From positions 310,001 to 374,000 of the forward strand of contig CBDCVQ010000016.1 in the NCBI GenBank assembly GCA_965223165.1: 64,000 nt of DNA. Reading direction: 5' to 3'. Numbering within the stretch: the first letter of the stretch is position 1; each line of letters begins with the position of its first letter. Both the position numbers and the translations under genes were made by a program. Positions 9,901-17,700 of this stretch are shown piece by piece. The notes beneath the pieces were generated by a model. That model was not told the DNA's origin. It made no database searches and was given only the letters and a program-made list of their open reading frames with translations. Origin of the DNA: JABDMH01 sp965223165 (GTDB lineage Bacteria > Bacteroidota > Bacteroidia > Chitinophagales > Saprospiraceae).

Positions 9901-11373
9901 TTGGTAGACACGGCTGTGGGCGAGATTTGGGCCATGGAGCTGGACGTCAGCAGTTACGATAATTGTCAAGCAGAGGTCAGCGATTTTCGCATCCGCTGGG
10001 CCGGTTCTGGGATGGAGGGCCCGGATGGTAACCTGGTTGCGCCCGATAGCACTGAGCGAAAACTCATCCTGGGTTGTAGTGATATCGGTACTCGGATGGC
10101 TGAAATGTGGGTGGTCGATCAGTGGGGCAATGCAGATTTTTGCGAGGTGCTGATTATCACCATGGAGCCTTTCGATGGCTGTCCGGACAACAATGGGACC
10201 ATTGCAGGAGATGTAGTGGCCATGCAGGGACACGGACTGAGAGATGTTTCTTTGACCTTGGCGCAGTCACGAGGGTTTGAAAGGGAGGTGCGTACCGACC
10301 GCGACGGCACGTATAGCTTTGGATCCATCCGTATGACGGCCGGTCTAGCGTACGATCTGAGACCAGAGAAGCATGACGCAGACCTACTAGATGGCGTCGG
10401 AACCTTGGACTTGATCAAGATTTCCCGACATCTACTCAAGCGAGAACCCCTGAGATCACCCATGCAACTGAAAGCGGCCGATGTCAATAATAATGGATCC
10501 GTGTCCATCGCGGATATCATCACCTTGCGAAAGTTGATTTTGGGTAAGATCGAAACTTTACCACATGAGCGGAGTTGGTACTTTTTCAATACGGAGGGAG
10601 AAGGCCAATCTACATTGTCCAGCAACTTTGACTATCAACCCCTGCTTCACTTTACCGGAGTGAAGGTAGGTGATGTGACGGGTGATGCCGGACAGGCAGC
10701 GGTGACCTCTCGAGCGGGAGGGAAGGCGGTTTTGACGTATCCAAATATGGCATTGGCGACGGAGGTAATCCGGGTCCCGATGGTCATGGAGCAACCGCGG
10801 GAGATCTTAGGTCTGCAGCTGGATCTTATGCTGGACGAGACGAAACTTGAACTGATAGCATTGGAGCGAGGCATGATTGATATCACTAGCGAACATTGGC
10901 ACTATCAGGAGGGTCGGATTTCACTCTCTTGGTACGGCGAAAGGGCAAAGTGGACGCAACCTGGGGATACCCTTTTTGTAGCAGTGCTGGATGTGAAGCA
11001 GCCTGGGCGTTTAGCAGATGCAGTCGACCTGCGCTCGGACCGCATCGTTTCGCAGTTATACAGCACACACGATGCGGAGTGGCTTAGTCTGAGGCCCATT
11101 GGCGTCAGAGATGAGTTGGTCTTAAGCCAAAACTATCCCAATCCATTTCGCTCAACTACCCGGATAGACATCACTTTGCCTCAGGCAGAAGCTGTGCAAT
11201 GGTCTATCGTGGGGCCTGCAGGCAAGGTCTATAAACAGGCAGCTGCAAGGCTCGAAGCCGGTGTCCATACGATTGAAATACAGGGGGAGGACTTGGGCGC
11301 ACCGGGACTCTACTTTTATCACCTGCGGGCAGGCAACCTGAGCCAGTCAAGAAGGCTGTTATTGCTGGAATAA
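6922..11373 (+). CDS. Giant secreted T9SS type A sorting protein with PKD-like, dockerin-like and cohesin-like modules
   Basis: Protein of 1483 residues. A signal peptide ends near ASGQ (residue 27). It is followed by a PKD-like immunoglobulin-type domain (about 28-112) and a long Cys-rich region (about 113-1110) with repeated blocks of the HYR-like type, such as TGPTFVCENDTTIC and ITCPSDTTIAC, and many DNC motifs. A dockerin-like module (about 1150-1212) has one good calcium loop, DVNNNGSVSIAD; the first loop is degenerate. A cohesin-like beta domain follows (about 1265-1387), then a T9SS type A sorting domain (about 1399-1483) starting LSQNYPNPF. The protein should be exported and anchored or released by T9SS. 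From about residue 530 on it is paralogous to the next gene. No enzymatic motif was seen. An intrinsic terminator lies 32 bases downstream. Confidence 0.9.
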   Translation: MMSNSIKHWVKVLATGGLVGMSFLASGQCPDPNPIAGANEVCPGSSADYAVVDNSPISSYLWELLDGGGVIVGPTNTASITIDWQDVNGGPFTLRLTEQVGQCLYQNDLEVYVADDIARYPFNCYSEINIPIDNQCQKLILPQHLLTNGVPDCPNTFEIELSIDGDIPVPNPVTIEYLGQIITAKVIHRESGRACESLVTLKDATGPTFVCENDTTICNDPEAWDPFDPKFKIPTAVDNCDGEVAVEQQGYEWIQLFADPDFSALIVRSWRAFDKNGNRNDCQDTIFMRRVIFDEITCPSDTTIACDNAGFDIDDPRTSGVPMYDGFTLYSNKTYCDFDVSYHDKIIYECPGRYAIHRDWTLTNLTGPTVQVLNCHQKINIIDTVGPSITWDLKEVTFVKHPDVFGVDPDRAYPTATFPTLDFHCVAHGYFPQPLVQDLCSPIDSLKVDILWAGGHISYFTDDTTEHRRFENLPRGKHLVTVQATDACHNGSVDTLIVIAEDIKAPYMVADQDPVIALGQFADVTWIDVSVFDEGTMDNCELITVLGRRVDWDTACGYTGDTTVSSAVRDHYDNFWDWLQNDNDTLCRDTIGYGWTNKIPFCCADACEYGTVTVQLMAIDASCNVSFLWVDVTVEDKTAPNVHFKLKDIDISCWAYNRYYRDSVSQGNFEVFGKYVPYGELSTTVIKDRHCYHQDYRDEEHHQLVYDTVTNGIVIENCDLTIYEEQSLHFEACGEGWIERKFVFKGSCNTSKGDSTKVIQRINIYNDCPLREYDIIWPSKDTTVYGCGLVEVATEGPRMREEDDCREIGIHHKDEVIGILFNADSTCLKIIRTWAVIDWCRQTEPFHEDWIGDQRYHYYEYQQTIYIKNQFGPAFADCDLDTLCIGSECSADLDVSITVSDDCTDPEDIKVSWTLYHLNDVGISIVDRGETAHAQVPSLAIGDYKLVWNAEDGCSNVTHCTDNFSVSDCVKPTPICVTSTTARLIPLDLDQDGLVDTAVGEIWAMELDVSSYDNCQAEVSDFRIRWAGSGMEGPDGNLVAPDSTERKLILGCSDIGTRMAEMWVVDQWGNADFCEVLIITMEPFDGCPDNNGTIAGDVVAMQGHGLRDVSLTLAQSRGFEREVRTDRDGTYSFGSIRMTAGLAYDLRPEKHDADLLDGVGTLDLIKISRHLLKREPLRSPMQLKAADVNNNGSVSIADIITLRKLILGKIETLPHERSWYFFNTEGEGQSTLSSNFDYQPLLHFTGVKVGDVTGDAGQAAVTSRAGGKAVLTYPNMALATEVIRVPMVMEQPREILGLQLDLMLDETKLELIALERGMIDITSEHWHYQEGRISLSWYGERAKWTQPGDTLFVAVLDVKQPGRLADAVDLRSDRIVSQLYSTHDAEWLSLRPIGVRDELVLSQNYPNPFRSTTRIDITLPQAEAVQWSIVGPAGKVYKQAAARLEAGVHTIEIQGEDLGAPGLYFYHLRAGNLSQSRRLLLLE

Positions 11374-11405
11374 AGAACTAGAAGATACCATTTGATTACT
11401 CACTT

Positions 11406-11437
11406 AGCTCCGGTGCAGAGGCATCGGGGCTTTTTTG
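11406..11437 (+). terminator. Intrinsic terminator after the first giant gene
   Basis: An 11-bp stem (AGCTCCGGTGC with GCATCGGGGCT, two G-T pairs) closes an AGAG loop and is followed directly by six T residues. It lies 32 bases after the stop codon, so the two giant genes are probably transcribed separately. Confidence 0.85.
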
Positions 11438-11570
11438 TTTGAAGACGCTCGGAAAGTTGTAATATATGTCTTTTATAAATGTATATTCGCCTTATATTTA
11501 TTGAGGTATCATGGCCTCAGACCTCGCCAAAGTGAAAACACACGGTTAAGAAGACATATCTAAGTTTTTC

Positions 11571-11586
11571 GCATTCAAATGAATGC
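11571..11586. promoter_or_regulatory. Perfect palindrome upstream of the second giant gene
   Basis: GCATTCA and TGAATGC are exact inverted copies separated by AA, about 137 bases before the start codon at 11723. The size and symmetry would suit a dimeric regulator site. No regulator gene is next to it, so the role is a guess. Confidence 0.3.
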
Positions 11587-11671
11587 TATTCGAGTAAGTT
11601 TAGATACATTTGACCATTGACCGTGACCAGGTAGCATATTACAAAACCTAAGCAAAAATAGTTATTCGTAA

Positions 11672-11700
11672 TAGGTTGTTTGTTAACAAATTATAACCTA
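11672..11700. promoter_or_regulatory. Nested inverted repeats just upstream of the second giant gene
   Basis: The 12-base palindrome TTTGTTAACAAA (11679-11690) is enclosed by outer arms TAGGTT (11672-11677) and AACCTA (11695-11700). The block ends 22 bases before the start codon, so it could be an operator or part of the 5' leader. Being AT-rich, part of the symmetry may be chance. Confidence 0.3.
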
Positions 11701-11722
11701 CTACAGCCAAAACTACACTACC

Positions 11723-14700
11723 ATGAGGATAATTGCTTTGAGCAAGCGCTGCTTGACAGCGCTTTTGGTATTGTTGATTTCGGTATCCCTCCTGCAGGCC
11801 GACATCATTGTAACCACTTTCCACGACGCAAATAATAATGGAGTTCAGGACGAGTCGGAACAGCTGATTTCGGGACTAGAAGTGACTGGCTACGATGCCT
11901 TTGGCGTCGAGCACTTCTTTCTTGACAATGGCAGTGGCACGTTCATTCTCCCGGGGGTGCTGATCACGTCCAGACTGAGAGTGCAAGTCACTGGCTATGA
12001 TGGTAATCTGAGACAGGGGGTAGCGGGACCTACATCCGTGTTCTTTGCCGTGGATGGAGATGAAATATCGGTGCCCGTTAGTACAGGACCTAATCTGAGT
12101 CCACTGGAATCGAGGGTGCTTATACCGTGCTACGATGGAGGGCCTGCCGAAGGCGATGAAGGACCTGCTTTCGTATCCTTTCCGTATGGGGTGGATGGTG
12201 TAGCCGCCAAGCAAGGCGGCAGCGAGGTAGATCCTGCCGTCGATGCCCAGATACAAGAGATTGGCTCTACTTGGGGTGTGGCATATCAGACGACCATGCA
12301 GCGGGCCTTTAGTTCGACTCTGGTCAAGCGGCATGTTGGACTGGGGCCAGAGGGGGCAGGTGGTCTGTACATGATCGATTATAGCTCAGGGACTCCTGTT
12401 GTGTCAGGTATGGACCTAGGGCAATATCAAGATTTGGGCAATGTCAGTCGAGAAAACGTCACGGGTGACGTCGATGCAACAATGCCCTATGCATTGACCT
12501 TCACAGACGGAAAGGCCACCTATGACATCGATGCCTTTGACAAGGTTGGCAAGACGGGTTTTGGTGATATCGATTTGACGGAGGATGAGAAGGAACTGTG
12601 GATGGTCAACCTGAAGCAGCGATCGCTGATGAGCATGGATGTGACCGGAGAGAGTGTGTCTCCGGCCGGGGGTAATCTGCAAAATTATCCGATCGAAAAC
12701 ATGTCGGGTCTTCCCAATCTGAATTTTGCATATAGCATGTGTCTCAATGCCGGAGGCAACCTCAATGGTACCGGATCTGAGCCATTTACGGATCGAAATC
12801 ACGTCTCCTGGGATAAGAATAAGTATTCGACAGGGGGTGGCTATTCCTACTCGGCATTTAATGTCGGCAACGAGCTGGATGCAGCTTTGGGTACATCCGA
12901 GAGCCTGCTGTATCAGACCTATCGCAAGGGGACGTTCAGCTATGACGTGCCGATCAATCAGGGGGGCACCTATAATGTCATTCTGCACTTTGCGGAGCCG
13001 ATCTCCAGTTATACGGCAGGAGATCGCCTATTTGATATCTTCATTGAGGGGCAATTGGTTCGCGAGAATTTTGACATCGTCCAAGCAGCTGGGGGAGCAA
13101 GAATGGCCGTGACGATCGCTCACGAGGCGCAGTCGGTGGGAGATGAGATCAACATCGAATTCGTCAGCAAGCAGGGTAACAAGATCACCGAAGCCCTAGT
13201 ATCAGCGGTAGAAGTACTTGGCACTACGATCAGTCAATCGGGCGTGCTGCGTCCCTGGGGTTTGACGTTTGAGAATGGACGCGGTTATCTGGGGGTCGTC
13301 TCAGATGCCTCGGTTTCGAAGTCACGTGATCACCTGTTTGGCTACGTGCTGTCCTTCGATCCCAACAACATGGCCGCTGGCTTTACGGAGGAATTGGCAT
13401 TTCCGCTTGGCTACCCAAGGGAGCGAGCATCCAATGCCCATCTTCCATCACCGCAACCCCTCCGGTCGGCAGAATGGCAGGCTTGGGTGAGTGATTGGGA
13501 GTCGACTTTTATCATGACGGACGAGGAGCAGTTGTCCTCGACCGGCGCACTACTTTGTGCCTACCCACAGCCGATCATTTCTGATATCGATTTCACACTA
13601 GATGGAGACATGGTCATCGGCCTGATGGACCGATTTGCCCACCAGTGCGGATATCGAAACTATCCCCCAGTGCTGGAGGACCAGACGCTGATTATCTCGT
13701 ATGGGGCAGGAGACATACTAAAAGCCTTTGATGACCAGGGGATCATGCGCTTGGAACTGCAGAACAGTGATAACGGACAGTATTTTAGGGACGATGATGG
13801 ACCTAGCTTTGATGGAGAATTTTTCTACGACGATCATTTTGTAGCCTCGGCAGCTCACCATGGAGAGATCTTCACGGGTGGCATGGGTATCCTCCCAGGG
13901 TCTGGCGAAGTGGTAAATTCTGTCTTTAATCCCATTGTGACCACTGGCAACAGCAACTTTGATTTCAGTGGTGTATACACCCAGGGTATTCATTTTTATG
14001 ATACAGAAGCCGGAAACAAGGAGCGGGCCTATCTCTTCGTAGACCAATACGTTCAAGGCAAGGCCAATGGCCTCGGCGATATGGAATTTGCCTCTGCCCT
14101 TGTGGGCGGCGAAATGGGCAACTTTGTCTGGTGCGACGGTAATGGCAACGGCATTCAGGATCCGACCGAGTTTGGTATTGATGGGGTGATGCTCACCCTA
14201 CATGACAAGGAGAACAGTGACTCCCTGGTCGATATGCAGACGACGGCAAACGGCGGTGAGTTCCTATTCACGAATCTGTTGCCTAACCGGTGCTACTCGG
14301 TGCGAATTGATCTATCCAAATTAGAGGACATGGGCTTCTCAGGTGAGGTGCCGGCTCCATTTCAGGGAGGCGATACCCTCAATGATTCCAATGGTGATCC
14401 CGATATGATCCCAGGATTCTCGGTGGCGATGTTCTGCTCGGGAGCCTTGGGCGAAAATGATCACAGCGTCGACTTTGCCTTTCTCGGGCCACAGGCAGAT
14501 ACTTGCCAACTTGTACTTTGCGACGAGTCTGCAGCGGCGATGGCACTCTGTGCAGATTTTGCCTTGTCTGACATCATGGACTGTGCCGATCCCTCTGGTA
14601 TGAATGTAGTAGGCATCTACGCGGATTTTGTCAATGACAGCTTGATGAATCCCATCACGACCGGCCCTATATCCGTTTGTGGTGGAGATTCTTGCGTGTA

Positions 14701-17700
14701 TGCGAGAGTGAGTATGCAAGGGGATACGATGTGTTATGCCGTCTCCAAGATCACGCTGACGGTGATAAGTGACGGGGGCAATATCGTGGCATTTACCCGC
14801 CCGATTTGTGGACCGGAGGTGCTGGATCTGGCAACTGTGCTGGCAGAATTTGGAAGCTACACAGCTCCCGTATTCTACTCCGATATGTGTGGCGGAACGC
14901 CGGTTTCCGACGCGACCATGTATACGCCTCCGAGCTTACCTGATACAGTGCACTTTGAGGCGACGCCATCCGCAGGCAGTTGTCTGGGATGTGGAATGAT
15001 CATCTTCACCCAGGCGGGACAGTCTATGGTGGATGCAGGGGACAGTACCACCATTTGCGGCTTGGAGTGTGTAGATCTGACGGCCATCAATGCATCGTTT
15101 AATGCTAATGGATCCGGGGCGACCATGGCAGGCTGGAAGACCCTCGGAGGCGGTACCTTTGTGGAGGACACGACCTTTGCCGGGGCCAGGTTGTACTGTC
15201 CGGATAGTTTGGACATGTATGCTGGTGAAGTGCGACTGATCCTATGCACCATAGATGATCCATGCATGAATACGGCCGATACGGTGGTCATCACGATCGA
15301 ACCCGCAAGACCTCGCATCATACCCGGCCGGCGGGATACCATCGATTGCACCCATCCATTTGCGATCGATCAGGTCAACAATGATACGTTTCCAGGCTGT
15401 CGCCTGGTGGCGGGATGCGTGGACACGCTGAGAGGAAGCGTTGTCGACTACAGCATCATACCTGGAGACTGTGAGAATATTGTCAAGCAAATCAAGCGGA
15501 CCTTCCAGTTTACCTATGCCAAGGAGGACTACTACTGCATGGATACTATCCCTGTGCTGGCATTGCCGGATACGGTCATCTGCCCACCTGAGCGAGACAG
15601 TGTCTATTGCCACACCGGCTATTTGAAGGACAAAAATGGTCATCCATCTCCCCTGGAGACTGGATTTCCGATGGCAGATAGCATTCCGCTCTGGCCCCAG
15701 CCCAACTTTGTCTGTGATATCCTGGTAACCTATAAGGACTGGAAATTCGCGGGTCAGTGCCCGGAGACGATTAGACGAGAGTGGTTTATCAAGAATACCT
15801 GTACCGGATCGTTTGACACATGTGTGCAGTGGCTCATGATCTTCGACACCATCGGACCGACGATCGAAAAGGACTTGTCCAAAGCGACGCTTGATGGTTT
15901 TGGAAACATCCTGGTACCTACCAGCAGTCATGACTGCGAGGGGCACACCTATATTCCAAGCATCACGGCAACAGACACCTGTACGGACGTGAAGATGGTG
16001 AAGGCCATGATTCCAAACATAGCCACCGTACTATTGGAGTACAACGATGACGCGGAGCAATGGGAGTCGCACAAGCAGATCAAACTGCCAAAGAACCTCG
16101 AGCGCATACCGCTGTACTATGAGGCGTATGATCACTGCCACAATATCACGCGGGATACCTGCTACTTCCGCGTAAAAGACTTCACCAAACCCGTGACGGT
16201 TTGTGACAAAGGGGTGAATGTCACGGTGACAGACACCACGGTTTGGGTACACGCGAGCAGCTTTAGCGAAGGTAGCTTTGACAATTGCGGCATCAACTTG
16301 TTGCTGGCTCGTCGTACCGATTGGGCGACGGCTTGTGGCGTGGATCTCTGCGATGATTCAGAGCTGGTCTGTGTCTCAGAGCACCATGATTCGGTCTGGT
16401 GTGCTCGCTTGGAGAGCGACAAGCACGTCAATCCAATCGAAGCCCACTACGCCAAGACGATTGATTGGCTGTGCCAGGATGGACAGGACTGTTCGTCACT
16501 CGTCCTGGCGGGATATGCCTATGATCTGGTTAAGTACGCCACGATCGACTGCATTGATCATCCTTATGATGTCACGGGTCACGACCTTCTGAAGATTCTG
16601 AAGGATACAGCTCGATGCAGACTGACGGTCGATGGATCAGGGTCGGTAGATTACGACGGAGCACTGTTGAATGCACTTGCCTTTCTCTCCTGCTATAAGA
16701 ATGACGACACGCCGGATCTCGATCAGGCCTATGCCGATTTCATGAAGGCAACCGAGTTTGCCAGTGACAAAACCATCGCTGACATAGGGTCACAGATCGG
16801 AGGTGGATGGAGCGAGGAAGTGCCTTTCTGTTGCGAAGATGCCTGCCAAGACGTGATGGTCGAGGTGTTGGCCATGGACTACTGGTGCAACTGGTCCAAG
16901 TGCTGGACCACCGTGCGAGTCGAAGACAAGACGCCACCGGAAGTGGTATGCGAGTTATATGATGTCTCCCTGACTTGCGCCAGCTATAAGACCTACTACG
17001 CAGATGCGGTCGATCAGGCTTTGGCGGGAGATTTTGACGCACTCCAGAGTGCACTGGGCACCTATGAAAAAGTGAGCATCGATCAGTACGGCAATACGGT
17101 GCCACCGAAGAGTGAATTCATCTACTACGAGCTGACTTGTGATTCTAATCTGGTTACGAAGGATAGCTTGATCTACGATGAGCATCTGGGCTACATCTGG
17201 AAGACGTATAACTATTATCGAGCGGAATATGACACGGTGGAGCACAAACAGTACAACGGCCAGGTAGCGGACAACTGCGGCTTGGTGTGTATTGAAGAAA
17301 AGCCCTGGGTCCGATTTGATGAATGTGGTAATGGTTTCGTCAAGCGAGTATTCAAGTTTGTCGGCCAGTGCTATACCGAGGGTTCAGGACACTTTACTGA
17401 TACGATTACTAGACATCAGACGATCTGGATCACCAGTGATTGCGACATCACCAAGGCCATGTTTGAAGTGCCAAAAGACACAGTGATCTATGACTGCGGC
17501 ATCCAGTATGCTGCCGATGGCAGCGGCAATGCAGCAGGCGTGGCAGCACCGGAGTACACAGGGCATGCATACTACACCTTTGACAACGATTGTCGCCAGG
17601 TAGGTATAGGCTATTATGATCAGGTATTCAAGATCGTCGGAGGGGATGAGGCTTGCTACAAGATCATACGTACGTGGTGCTTTGCTGACTGGTGTGCGAT

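Larger units (their letters stand above)
11374..11722. other. 349-base intergenic region between the two giant genes
   Basis: No credible gene is seen here. It holds the terminator of the upstream giant gene (11406-11437), a perfect palindrome with 7-base arms at 11571-11586, and nested inverted repeats at 11672-11700 just before the start of the second giant gene. The rest is AT-rich. The second giant gene must therefore have its own promoter in the last 280 bases; no match good enough to call was found for the Bacteroidota -33/-7 consensus. Confidence 0.7.

Noticed and set aside
15242..15946. Open frame of 234 codons antisense to the larger giant gene
   Set aside because: It lies wholly inside a well-supported gene, and its product has no recognisable motif; long antisense frames are common opposite compositionally biased coding DNA. 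The same holds for the 267-codon frame at 17924-18727.
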